From positions 119,105 to 183,104 of the forward strand of contig JAVSML010020801.1 of NCBI GenBank assembly GCA_038503035.1: DNA of 64,000 bases, written 5' to 3'. The notes beneath the pieces are model-generated. The model saw only the letters and a list, made by a program, of their open reading frames with translations, searched no databases and had not been told where the DNA came from. Of the stretch, positions 18,890-30,700 are shown piece by piece (within the stretch, counting starts at the first letter, position 1; every line of letters begins with the position of its first letter). Source of the DNA: Crocodylus rhombifer (taxonomy: Eukaryota > Chordata > Crocodylia > Crocodylidae). Both the position numbers and the translations under genes were made by a program.

Positions 18890-19865
18890 CCAGGCCTGGC
18901 CACTGACACAAGGGGCTTGAGTTCAGAGCAGGGGCACATCTGCCTCCAGCGCACATGTGCCCCGTGTACATGCAGTGGCAGTAGCAGCAGCAGATCCTGA
19001 AAAGGTAAGTGCAGGGCAGAGGCAAGGAGGAGCCGGCACAGCTGTGGATGATCCAGATGGAGAGCCCCCCAGAGCCCTCTTAACTGAACTGGCAGGGAGC
19101 CACACTCCTGACCAGCATGTGGACAGAGCGCACTCTGTAAGCATGCGCCGGCATTCGCGCAAGGTGGGCACGCAGAAGTAGCTGGGAAGCAGTCTCCGGC
19201 AGGGGAGCAATGAGGACTCATAGCTCTGCAGCTAAGGTATCAGTGAGCAAGCTGCGGGGATCAGGGACAGTGAGGCTGTGAGTGACAGGTATTTCCATTC
19301 CTTACAGCTCCGGATGCCTACGGGAGAAACCCCGCGAGAGGGTCTGCAGCAAAAGAGTGGAAGACTGTCACCTCTGGGCCCAGGCAATGGGAGCCGGCAT
19401 CTGCTCCCCCAGTGCAGTTGGGGAACAGGCACAAGACCTTGGCAGCTTTGGAGGATGCAGCAGAGGAGTCTGCAGAGGAAGTAGCCCACGTGACCCCCAC
19501 TGAGCAGGCTGGGGGACCATTGCCCAGTCAGAGGAGGAAACACCCGGCTGTCGTGGTGGGTGAGTCACTCCTGAGGGGCCAATCTGCTGACTGGAGCCTA
19601 TAGCAAAAAGGGTCTTCTGCATGCCTGGAGCTAAGATCAGCAACAACACTGAAAGGATAGCTGATCTCCTCCAGCCCTCTGACTACTACCCCATGGTCCT
19701 GGTCCATGTGGGTACAAATGATGCACCTGGGAGTAGTCCAGACCGCATCATGAAGGACTTCCATGAGCTGGGGGCCAGGCTCAGGAAGTTGGGGGCACAG
19801 GTGGTATTCTCAGCCATCCTTCCAGCTGGCAGCAGCCGGTGGTGCCAGGATGCACTAGGGGCCCT
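18890..19865 (+). mobile_element. CR1 5' segment with ORF1 (copy E)
   Basis: It aligns with the 5' part of the CR1 at 46,206 and with 49,736-50,290. Shared pieces include AGCAGCAGCAG before a GGTAAGTG, YFHSLQLRMPTGETPRE, RLLPQCSWGTGT-like text, VVVGESLLRGQSADW and the esterase block LVHVGTNDAPGSSPDRI, then LGAQVVFSAILP. A TAG near 19,600 and frame changes break it. It stops before the end of ORF1, an unusual 3' truncation for a LINE, so it was probably cut by a later rearrangement. Confidence 0.75.
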
Positions 19866-21045
19866 TCCCCTTAGGGCCTTGACTCGGCGGGGGGCTGCTC
19901 ACTCAGCCCCTTCTCTGGGCTTGCACGCCTCAAGTGTCTTTCCCCCATGGGACCCAAGGGCCCAATGACTCATGGTCCCTAAGGTGGCAGTGGTCAGGGT
20001 GCAGCTCAGTGGCACCTCCTCCGCTAGAGCGCCTCTCCAGGCCTCTCCTGCGCTGCTGGGCTCCTCCCCACCCTGTACCCCACTCTGGGCACTGAAGGCT
20101 CAGCTCCTCTCACCTGCTGCACCACTGCTGCTGGCTTCTGGGCCTCACACTGCAGCACCACCATTTCCCTGTGCCCTGGCTCGGCACCAAGGCCTATCTT
20201 AGCACAAGCCGGGCCCTTCAGGCTCCAGCCGGCTGTCCTCACACTGGGTGGCTAACGCAAGTGGCCTTGGCTGCTCCCTGGCTCCCAAGGTTCAGGCCCA
20301 TGCGCTACCCTGCACACTGTGGGATCTGGCCATTTGCCGGGCGATGCGGCCTAGCCACCTCAGTGCAGCCCCAAGGCCTTTGCCCCATGCACTACCCCAC
20401 AGGCTCTGGGGCCTGCTGGCCATGCCCGGGTTGCAGGCTTGAGCCGCCATGTGGGGCTCCCAAACCACACCCAGTGATGGGCCCAATCAGTCTCACACCG
20501 CTCCCAGTGCCAGACCTCTGCGCACCGACCCTGTGCGCCAGCAACAGCCCAAGCGGTCTCACGCTGCTCCCGGGGCTGCGCTTTCAGTGGCAGCTGGGGA
20601 GCGTGCCCCATCTTGCCTTGGCTCCGCTTTCTCGAGGCCCTCACTGCCCCTCCCCTTGTGCCGGGCACGCGGCTCGCTTACACCCGACACTTGGCAGTCT
20701 CCAAACAGGTCCGCGTGAGCCCTTCTCCCCCGCCCCTCAGCGAAGGGGCGGGGCTTCATTTCTCCTCCAGGGTGGTGCATGGGCTCCCCCAGTCAGAACA
20801 GCGGGATCTCAAGCCTGGGACTCAACCCAAGCTGTGAGGAGCGAGCCTCTGCCTGGGCGGGAAAGACAGAGCTTCTTACACAATATACCAGGGCAGCCCG
20901 CCTAGCGCTGGTGACGGCCCACCCCCTCATACCTGAGAGGGCAAAGGACAATGAGGTGTCTCTGCTGGACTGCGTCCCAAGAAACATCAGGTGATCACCG
21001 CAGAGATGGGAGCCCAGGAGCCACCTCTCAGCGTGACACCTCCTC
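19866..21045. other. No gene recognised; GC-rich with local repeats
   Basis: Open frames are long only because of high GC. Two related phrases, CCCATGCGCTACCCTGCACA (20,297) and CCCATGCACTACCCCACAGG (20,384), indicate an imperfect repeat. The end, 20,985-21,045 (ACATCAGGTGATCACCGC onward), matches 56,672-56,742, so homology with the second copy region extends further upstream than the main duplicated block. Confidence 0.4.
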
Positions 21046-21571
21046 TTAAACCCCCCAAGATGGGGTCCCAGGCCTGAGCCAGGAGAAGGAGCGCCTGTAG
21101 GTGCAAGCGCTTGGGAGCCCTGAGGGGAGCCAGGGCTGAGGAGAGCCAGGGTCTCCAAGCCAGAGGCTGCCCCGTCTCTCTAAATAACGGGGCTAAATGA
21201 AGCTGGTTCTGGGGGTCCTGGGGAAGAGCTTTCCCTTCCTTCCTGTGCCCTCACCCCCAGCTCAGCACAGCCTGGGGGCCTCAGGCCTGGGGGAGGCCTC
21301 CCTGCCGCCGGCAGTCCGGGGACACGGAGACCTGGGTGGTGCTGAGGGACCAGAGCCCAAGCGGCACACAGCCCCCTGTGCTTTCCCCCAGCTCTGGGGA
21401 CCGGGGGGGCCCCACACGCCGTGCAGAGCTCGGGGCTGACCCTCCCCTGCTCTCCCCAGGGCCACGGGCAGGGCTGGCCCCGGGTCCCGCACGTCCCTGG
21501 GATTGGCAGCAGCAGCTCCGGTTTCATGCTGCACCTTCGCCCCTTGTCCCAGCCCCTCCCTGGGACTCCTG

Positions 21572-21583
21572 CAAAGTGAAAGT
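21572..21583 (+). promoter_or_regulatory. ISRE/IRF-like box upstream of IgSF gene 1
   Basis: CAAAGTGAAAGT resembles the GAAANNGAAA core bound by IRF factors. It lies 42 bases before the ATG and is conserved in copy 2. This is a motif match only. Confidence 0.4.
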
Positions 21584-21624
21584 ACCCAGGCACGGCCCAG
21601 GGATCCACGCAGGCAGGAGAGGAG

Positions 21625-21709
21625 ATGGCGACTGTGGGGGGACGCATGGACGCCTGGGCCCCGCGCCTCGGGGGCCTGCTCCTGTTTCTCCTCGTCCTGG
21701 GGACAGCAG
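21625..21709 (+). CDS. Gene 1 exon 1: signal peptide
   Basis: ATG in GGAGATGG is a good initiation context. The exon reads [20 protein letters not shown] followed by FLLVLGTA, a typical leader with hydrophobic core and small residues at the cleavage end. An internal Met at residue 8 is a possible alternative start. The donor is GTAAGT and the exon ends in phase 1. Confidence 0.8.
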
Positions 21710-24700
21710 GTAAGTGCGGGGCTGGCGGGACTGGACTGGTCTGGCTGTGTCAGCCCTGGTTTAATGACAAAGTTCAACTGTCCCTTTCTCTGGGAGGGAA
21801 AGCTGTTCCTCAGGCCCCCAAAGAAGCAGCTGTGCCCGGTCTACCTCTCCCAATAGAAGCCCTGCAGCCAGCCCTGGCGCCACATCCCAAGGTTGAGACC
21901 CTGGCTCGTCTCAGCCCCTGACTTCCCTGCGCACCCACAGCACCCGCACCTCTGGGAGCTCCTTCTCCTGCGACAGCTCCAGGATGGACAGGGGGTTTCC
22001 TCCTTTACAGAGGAGGGATCAGAGTGCCCCAATGTCTCCAGCAGCACGGCAGTCTGCTCCAGAGCAGCCCGTCTCCCTGGTGTCTCCGGTTCCCTCTGTG
22101 CCCCCTCGGGCTTTACTCTGCCCTCCCTGGGGCCGTCTCTCCTCTCTGTCTGCCCAGGGACCTTTGCTCCCATCCAGCTCTCTCAGATAGGGTTGCCAAC
22201 CCTCTCAGATTGGCCAGGAGGTTGATATTGATAAAGCAATCCTGGAGATTGATATTGTGAACGGGTTGAGCAGTATGATTAATAATGACATTACGTCATT
22301 TTGGGGAAAAAATCTGCCAGAACAACTTCAGTCAGAGTTGGCAACCCTACTCTCAGAGCCTCTCTCTCCTCAGGCCCACGCAGCCACAGCTCCAGTAAAA
22401 CAATTAAAACAGTATACTATCAGCGAGACAACATGCCCTCACACTATGAGACATGAAGCCATGGGGAAGAAATGAGGGGCAATCTCCAGGACCTCCACCC
22501 AAGCCCACGGTGCCCTCTGCCCCTGGGGTGAGCAGGGCATCAAGACATCCCACCAGGGAATCTTTACAAGCACTGTCTTCAGTCAGGCAGCTCGCACCAA
22601 GCCCCCAAAGGCAGCAATCCTGCTGGCCCAGCCCCCTCAGTCCCCCCCAGTGCCAGGGCAGCTGAGCGCTGGGGCTAAAACCCGCCTGGAGCAGCAAACT
22701 CCTGGCAGCCCCGTGTTTGCAGACAACAGCCCAGCTCTGGGTGGGTCACAAGGGCTTATGGCTGCCCCCACTTCCCCCCATGCAGGTTCCCAGCTGCAGG
22801 TGACCACGGCGCCCTCCTCCACGGCCCACGTGGGCTCGGGAACCCTGCTGCAATGCCGGTTTGATGTTGGGGGGCCGGTGGCCCTGGACTCCCTGCAGGT
22901 GACATGGTATTTCTGGGAGGACAAGGTGGCCTGGTATGAACAGGGGAGAAGCCAGGCCCAGCCCGGAGCCAGCCTGCCATCGGAGAAGGAGCTGCAGAGC
23001 GGAGATGCCTCGCTGTCACTGGCCATAGTGACGGTGTCAGACGAGGGCTTGTACCAGTGTGTTGTGGGCTACGGGGCACAGCAGCACCACGGGGAGACCA
23101 CCCTGCGCCTGCTCGGTGAGGACAGGAGAGGGATCCGGGGGATGCCAATGACCATGCTGGGGCTGGATGGAGGCTGGGGACAGCACGTACCAGTGGATCT
23201 GCATTATTAATGGCAATTAATAATAACATTGTCATGTTGGAAAAAAATCCCCTGGAATAGCTTCAGTCAGAGTTGGCAACCCTACCTCCAGCTCTCTCAG
23301 AGCCTCTCTCCCCTCCGGCCCACACAGCCACACCTGCAATCAAACAATAGAAAAGTATACTAGCCAAGGGACATCCCTCCCTCAGTACTCTGAAACATGA
23401 ACCATGGGGAAGCAATGAGGGGCCATCTCCAGGCCTGCTTGCCAGGCCCACACTGCCCTCTGCCCCTGGGGTGAGCAGGGCATCAAGACGTCCTACCCGG
23501 GAGGCTGCATCTTAGCTGGGCACTGCCCCACTGGGGCCCCAGCACCTCCCTGGGGACTCCTGCAGGGATCAAACTTCTCCGGATTTGTGTGCTCCACGTC
23601 CCCTTATCTAACCCACCTGGTTGTGCAGCTCGGGGATGGGAAGGCCTGGTCCACCGGGCACGGTGCTGCAGTGCCAGTCTGCAAGCAGGGTGACTCACAA
23701 ATGCCACATCCCAGGTCCCACATGATGCAGTGACTCTCTCCTTCCAGCTGCCCCGACGATCTCCATCCCGAGAGAACCAGCTGTAGCCGATGTGGAGACC
23801 TCGCTCCTGTGCCACATAGCAGGTTTCTTCCCTGAGGACGTGGACGTGGTGTGGCTGAGAGATGGGCAGGTCCTGAAGGGCTCCACCCGCTCCAGTCCCC
23901 AGAGGAACCTCGACGGGACCTTCAACCTCACCCTGACCTGCACTTTCACTCCCACCCGCAGTGACACCACCAGCATCTTCTCCTGCCATGTCCACCATGC
24001 AGCTCTGGGGCAGCCACTCCAGGTGGACATTTCCCTGGTTATCATAGGTGAGTGCCTGTGCTGGGACCTGCCTGCTGCCCTGACTGGACACAGAGGCAGT
24101 TCCCTTCCCCCTCCCCAAGGTAGCACAGAGCTGCTCCAAGCCAGCGTGCAGGCAGTGTTAAACTTCAAACCAGTATGGTGTGGGGCTGCATTATGCAATG
24201 GGAATGCTCCTTCCCTCATGGATGAGCTGGAGCACCAAGGAGCAGAAGCACGCAGGCCTGTTGGGACCTCTCAGGCAGCTGCATCCAGCCCCTGCGTTCC
24301 CGGTGCATGGCCGGGCACAGGAATCCCCAGCATCCCAGAGCAAACCTGGGCCCATGACTGTGAGGGCAGCAGCCAGGGCACAAAGGATGCCAGGCCACGC
24401 ACCAGATGTGGCCACAGGAGAGACAAGGCCCTGCCCATGCCCTGCCCCTGCAGCCAGAGGGAGGAGGGGATTGCAGGTGGAGGCTGGCTGGCTTGGGGGT
24501 CTTGGGGAAGACCCTGCTCCCTTCAGAGCAATGCTGCAAGCAGAGCTCTGCCTTGTTCCATAGGTGGATTAATGCCCGGGCCTGCTGGGCACTGGCGCAG
24601 AGGCCTTCTGCCAATGAGGGCCCCTCCGCAGCGAGAGGCAGGCAGCGCATATGCACTGCTCGCCACAGACACACAGGTAGCCAGGAACCCGGCAGAAACC

Positions 24701-27700
24701 AGCTCTCTGACAGATACCAGCTCCACAACCCAGCAGCCACCATGTAATGAAAGTAAGTCTGTGGAGGGGAAGAAGGGGCATGGGGGTGGAAATTGAGGCT
24801 CCCACAATTAGGGATGGGCTGGGGCAGGGACATCACTGCCCAGCCCCTGACAGGGCAGTGCATGCTTGGGGCAGGGAGCAGGACAGAGGCGCAGGTGGCT
24901 CATCCAAGGGGTTGGGGTGGAGGAAGCAGGGGCAGCTCCCTGGTACTGCATGTACTCCTGGGGGAGGCATGGTGGGCACTTTCCCCGAAGATTTCTGCAT
25001 GGGGCAGAGGTGGGCTGCACTCTGCTTGTTCGGGTCTCCTTGCACTGCTGCCTTTGCCCCACGTGTCCCCTGACTGCCCCAGCAAAATACTAGTCCAAGC
25101 ACTGTAATATAATAAAAGCCATGGCACTCCTGGCTGTGTCTCTGGCTGTCCATAATGCCAACTGTGCATGTACCACCCAGAGCCTCACAGACAGCAGATA
25201 CACAGGCGAAGGCTGTGGCGGGCCAGGAGGAGGCGCTTCAGCGTTGAGCCACCCACCTTCCTGCACCTGACCACCTGCCAGGCTCCGAGTGCCTCCCTGG
25301 GGTGCCTTGCATCCGCCTGACCCCCTTCCTGGAGCACACTCACTAGTCTGGGGGTAACATTGCTGCCACTACCCTGAGAGGGGACTTTCTCGGCCGTGTC
25401 CTCAGAGAAACACAGGCCTCATAATCCTACGGGTACTTGACCCAGTACAGGCACTTTGGGCACTTCCCCAAGTCGGGGGGCAAAAGGGAAAGTCTCCCTT
25501 AGTCCACAGACCTAAGAGACCTTTTAGGCACAATTTAGACCCCCCCTCAAGAAGTCTCTTACACCCGTCACCAAGGGGAACTGTATTGATTACAGGGGTG
25601 GGGTGAAAATAGGGCACAAGATTGAGCAATATCCTAGAAATCCTAAAGAGCAAACAGTCTGGCTGAGGTAGCCTTCTGATCACACATCTGAGTTACTGCC
25701 AGCTAGATATCTATCAGATCTCGAGCAGCTTACTCACAAGCATCTTCCTGAGGCTGGTGGCGATCCCCTCTGGAGGCAGGCTGTTCCCCGCTCCTGAGCT
25801 ATGGGGGAGAGAGCCCGTTTCAGATGGTCAAGGTCCTCTCTACGTCTGAGTCCCCCGCATGACTGCTGCCCCCTCCTCCTGGGCAGTCTTAACTTAGCCC
25901 CTGTGACCTCGTTTCCCATGTCCAATGCAGGCCAGCACCTGTTGGCTGTGACCAACCAATATGAAATACATCACCATTTGCCAGGCAGACTCTAGCCCAC
26001 CAGGTATTAGCCTCTCACCCAGGTAGCCGATACCAGTCCCATAGGCAGAGGGAGCAGGTCCCCCCTCCCTCAGGACTGGAGCCAGCTCAGGTTCCCTAAA
26101 GAGAGAGGGTAAAGGTGTGTCTCCTCTGCTGGGCCCATCCTCATCACACTGTCACAGCACAGAGATTTTGCGCAGAAACAAAGGTGGCTTCCTGCCACAG
26201 AGGCTGCCTGGGCCAGGCTGGGCTCCCTGCTTGGGAAGTGGTGTAGGGAGAGACCTGGGGTGTGGCGTGGGGTATGCTGCCATGCAGGGTGGGGGCATGG
26301 CTTGCAGCACTGCAGGGGGCATTTCATGTGGTGCAGGGTGGGTGGCACACCACAGGGTGCCTCACGGGGAGTGGGTGCAGTGGGGTGCGGGCAGTGTCTG
26401 CCACTTAAGCACATGGCCACGTGGTAGGGTGCCCCCACCAGTCCTGAATTGGCTGTGGCCGCATGGCATAGGCTGCTCGCCATGCCATGTGGCCACAGCC
26501 AGTGGATGCTCCCCTCACCATGGCTGCTCCCCACACCATGTCCCAGCACCACTGCCCCCCTGCTCACCCTGTGCCACACCTCATGCCCACGTCCCATGCC
26601 ATGGCTACTTCCCACAGCACGCCTCGCCGTGCGCCACCCCTCCACTCAGCCGCCTGCCATGCCCCCCTCGTGTGAAGCGGCGGAGAGTGGGGAGGAGTGG
26701 GGCTGGACCCAGAGTGGTAGCAGGAGGGAGGCAGAGAAGGACCCAAAGCGGCAGCAGGCAGGGGAGTGGGGCTAGATCCAGAGCGGCAGGGGGCGCGCGG
26801 AGCCGGACTTGGTATTCCATGCCCAGCCTCACACCCTCTCCAGCCCATCGTTCATGACAGGCATTGTGCTAGCTGAGGTACAAAAACCTGGAGGCAGGAA
26901 GGAGCCAGTGGAGGGAAGAAAAGAAATAGGCTGAAATATAATCAGGAAGGTCTTTCTGCCCCCTCCCCGCCCTGCACTTCTCAAGGGGCAGGAGAGGGTT
27001 TTGAGTCTTTTGAGTGCAAAGTGCTGCAGGGCAGGAAAGAGATGGGGCGAGGGGAGGGGGAGAGGGTGTCGTGTGGGTAGGGGGGAAAAGAGGGAGCGGG
27101 GAGTCTGGGACATCAGCAAGGATTCATGGTGGAGCTGCGTGGGGAGCCCCAGAATGGGATCAGAGGGGGCTGCAGAGCAGGAGCGACGGGCACTGGTATT
27201 GCTGCGTGGGGAGCCCAGGGCCGGGGCTGGAATAAGAGTGGAAGCTGCCGTTAACCTTGCGGAGATGGAGAGGAGCAGTGTGTGCTGGCCTGCAACAAGT
27301 GCCTGGATCCAGGGGCAGGGCACTGACTGCGGCCCACCCCACACTGCTGCTGGTGCCCCAGTGCTGCGGGCAGTCAGGGAGGGCAAGCAGGTTGGAGGAG
27401 CCGTCTGCCAGGGACCGGCCATTCATTACCGTTCGCTCTAAGCAGCGCTGCCAGGACCTGCTTCTCTTCACTCCACAGTGATGCGTGAGCTCCGGCTCCT
27501 TGTTCTCCATGCAGAGATTATAGCTTTTAAGGCCATCACCATGCAGGGTACTTGGGAGACTCAAGGATCCTGGATTGATCTGATAAAAAACTCACAAATT
27601 CTCTGACAAAACCCCCAAACTTCACGAGTCAAATGAAAGCCAGCTCCCCCAACCGTGCTCATTCCTAGGGGGAGGGGGACCCATGCCCCCAAGATGTGTG

Positions 27701-30700
27701 CGTGGGGTGGGTGGGGGCTGGGCACTGCCCACTTCAGGGCTGGGCTCCTGCCCTGCTGCCCTCCCCGCAGGCCCCCGCATCCTGGCTGGTGCGACGCGGA
27801 GCTGCAGGGCACAGCACAGCTGCGCAGGAGGCTGCCTGCCACCATGAGCTCCACGCTGCCCTGGGGACGCATCCCCTGCCTGCGCGGCCACAGAAGGAGC
27901 AGCAGCACGAGATTGTGTGCAAGAGGGTGGGGAGTATGAGCCTGCAGCTGGCAGCGCAGAGCCCCTGCCCCACGCATAGATCTGGGGGTAGGGAAGTCCT
28001 TTAGGGGGGCAAATTGGGGCAACCGCCCCCGGCCCCGCACTTTAGGGGGTGGCGCAGAGTTGGGTGGAGCAGCGACTCCACATCCAGCCGCTCACTAATC
28101 ACCCCCCGACACCACCAACGCCGCCAATGCCGCCAGTAGCTTATTTGGGTCCAGGTCCAGTGAGATAATAATGTGGGGCCCTTGCAGGAAGCAATGGGAA
28201 ACTTGGTCGTCACACCCTAGAGTCCCCTGGCATGACTTTATGAGCACTCGTGGTGCACTAGAGAGATGCCAGAGGACTGGAAGAGGGCCAACGTGGTCCC
28301 CATCTTCAAAAAAGACAGGAAGGAGGACCCGGGAAACTATAGGCCGCTTAGTCTCACCTCGATCCTAGGCAAGCTGTTCAAGAAAATTATGCTGGCACAC
28401 ATCCAGGAGGGGCCAGCAGGAGACTGCATGCTTAGGGGCAACCAACAGGGGTTCATCAGTGGCAGGTCCTGTCAGACCAACCTGGTGGCCTTTTACGATC
28501 AGATCACCAGATCATTAGATGCAGGGGTAGCAGTGGATATAATCTTCCTGGACTTCCAGAAGGCTTTTGACACTGTCTCTCACCCCATTCTCATTTAGAA
28601 ACTGGGGGGCTGTGGTGTCAACACCCACACAGTCAAATGGGTCACCAACTGGCTGGAGGGCCGCACCCAGAGGGTGGTGGTGGATGGGTCCTTCTCAACC
28701 TGGAGGGACGTGGGCAGTGAGGTCCCCCAGGGCTCGGTCCTCGGGCCCGCACTGTTCAACATCTTCATCAGCGACTTGGACGAGGGGGTAAAAAGCACCT
28801 GTTCAAATTTGCTGATGACACTAAGATGTGGGGGGACGTGGGCACACTGGAAGGATGCAACAGGCTACAATCAGACCTGGACAGGTTACAAGAGGGGGCG
28901 GACGAGAATAGGATGGGATTCAACACAGACAAGTGCAAGGTGATGCACCTGGGGAGGAACAACCGGCACCATACCTACAGGTTGGGGAACCCCCCTCTTA
29001 TCAGCACGGAGGTGGAAAAGGATCTTGGAGTCATCATTGACTCCAAGATGAACATGGGCCGGCAGTGTGGGGACGCGGTCAGGAAGGCCAACTGCACCTT
29101 GTCGTGCATCCACAGATGCATCTCGAGCAGGTCCAAGGAGGTGATCCTCCCCCTCTATGCGGCACTGGTCAGGCCGCAGCTGGAGGACTGCGTCCAGTTC
29201 TGGGCACCGCACTTCAAGAGGGATGTGGACAGCATGGAGAGGGTCCAGAGGAGGCCACTCGTATGATCAGGGGACAACAGGGCAGGCCCTATGAGGAGAG
29301 GCTACGGGACCTGAACCTGTTCAGCCTCCACAAGAGAAGGCTGAGGGGGGATCCTGTGGCCTGTTATAAACTAGTCAGGGGGGATCAGCAGGCATTGGGG
29401 GAGTCCCTGTTCCCCCGAGCACCGCCAGGAGTGACCAGGAATAATGGTCACAAGCTGGCAGAAGGAAGATTCAGACTAGACATCAGGAGGCGACTTCACG
29501 GTCAGGGCGGCTAGGGTCTGGAACCAGCTTCCAAGAGAAGTGGTTCTGGCTCCTGCCCTGGGGGTGTTTAAGAGGAGGTTAGATGAACACCTTGCTGGGG
29601 TCGTTTGACCCCAGTGCTCTTTCCTGCCGTGGCAGGGGGTTGGACTAGATGATCAGCTCAGGTCCCTTCTGACCCTAGAAACTATGAAACTATGAGATCG
29701 GAGTGGGGGCAGGGTCCCATGTGAGCTGATTTGCCCTGGGCCCTGCACTCTGCTCGGGTCAGCTCTTTCAAGAGGGCACGGGTCTGCCCCACCTCGCAGG
29801 AGTGCATGCCACGGCGGGAGTCAGCCACATCTTCCCACCCCTGAGTGACCCACCCGTGGCCCTCTCAACTCTCTGCTGTGGCCCTGCATCAGCTGCTTGT
29901 TGCAGCCTCGGGCCCTGGACCCCAAGCCCTCATGCTGCCTGGCTGGGCAGCTGCCCCAGCCCTGCCCAACTCTGTCCATCCCTATGGGGGCCTCAATCTC
30001 GCCCCCACTACCCTGTGGGAACTGCTTTCCAAGCTGCCAGAAGGCCATGTGCATGTACAAGTTATAATGTGCCATAAATCCAATCCTCAAAGGGAATCTA
30101 AAAGGCACCTTTTGCAAAAAAGCCTACTGCATACAAAAAAATAGGCAGTGGGACTGAAAGAAATTAAAACACTTAAGTATGGATAAGCAAAACAAGCCCT
30201 TTTCAATATGGATTTGGATTCGGCCCGAATCAGGGACAGTGATTCGATTTGTTGTTTCAGATCACCGTCTCTGATTTCATTTGGCCAAACTGGAGAATCA
30301 GCAGTTCAGACATAGACACGAATCTTGAGGGAGCAGGGGTTTGTGATCGCTGTGATGCTGGGGCGGATGGGGTGTCCCACAGGAGTGCAGCACCCCCGTG
30401 CTCAGTGGTGAACCCAGAAGTGTCCTTCCAGTCCACACCCAGGTTGGTTTGGGAGCAGGCTGTAGGTTTCCCCCTCGCCTCCCAGCTCAGTGACTGGGTG
30501 CAGTACCCTGGGAGCCCCCCTAGACCCAGGAGACACCAGTTGCTGAGCCAGGGGGGTGAAGGGGCCCCCAGCACACTCCCCAGAGGACCCAGAAGAGGAT
30601 CAGAAGTTTCTGCTCCACTTCTGAGTCTGCTGCCGAGAGCACGGGGGGCCTCCATGCACCCAGCATCACAGCACTCCCGAGCCCCTACTAGTTAGAGGTA

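Larger units (their letters stand above)
21046..26361 (+). repeat. Segmental duplication, copy 1 (pairs with 58,666-64,000)
   Basis: The block starts at CCCCCCAAGATGGGGTCCCAGG and includes leader, V, C1 and stalk exons, a poly(A) signal and an LTR. Offsets between copies are 37,620 at exon 1, 37,638 at the stalk end and 37,639 in the LTR. It reaches the window end in copy 2, so the true length is greater. Confidence 0.92.

Noticed and set aside
20171..20905. 244-codon ORF upstream of IgSF gene 1
   Set aside because: The translation is rich in Pro, Ala and Leu without conserved motif. The region contains local repeats and has no counterpart in copy 2.
21180..21777. Long minus ORFs over exon 1 of both IgSF genes
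   Set aside because: They are antisense shadows of the duplicated GC-rich promoter and leader region and no protein is recognised.
23792..24796. 334-codon ORF as a single exon
   Set aside because: It runs through the C1 exon, an intron that happens to lack stops, and the stalk exon. The splice sites at 24,048 and 24,563 and the copy-2 stop pattern favour separate exons.
26117..26857. 246-codon plus ORF (and 191-codon minus ORF opposite)
   Set aside because: The translation is low-complexity with repeated HGxG and CHxx words, open on both strands, with no motif. It is taken as chance in GC-rich repeat.
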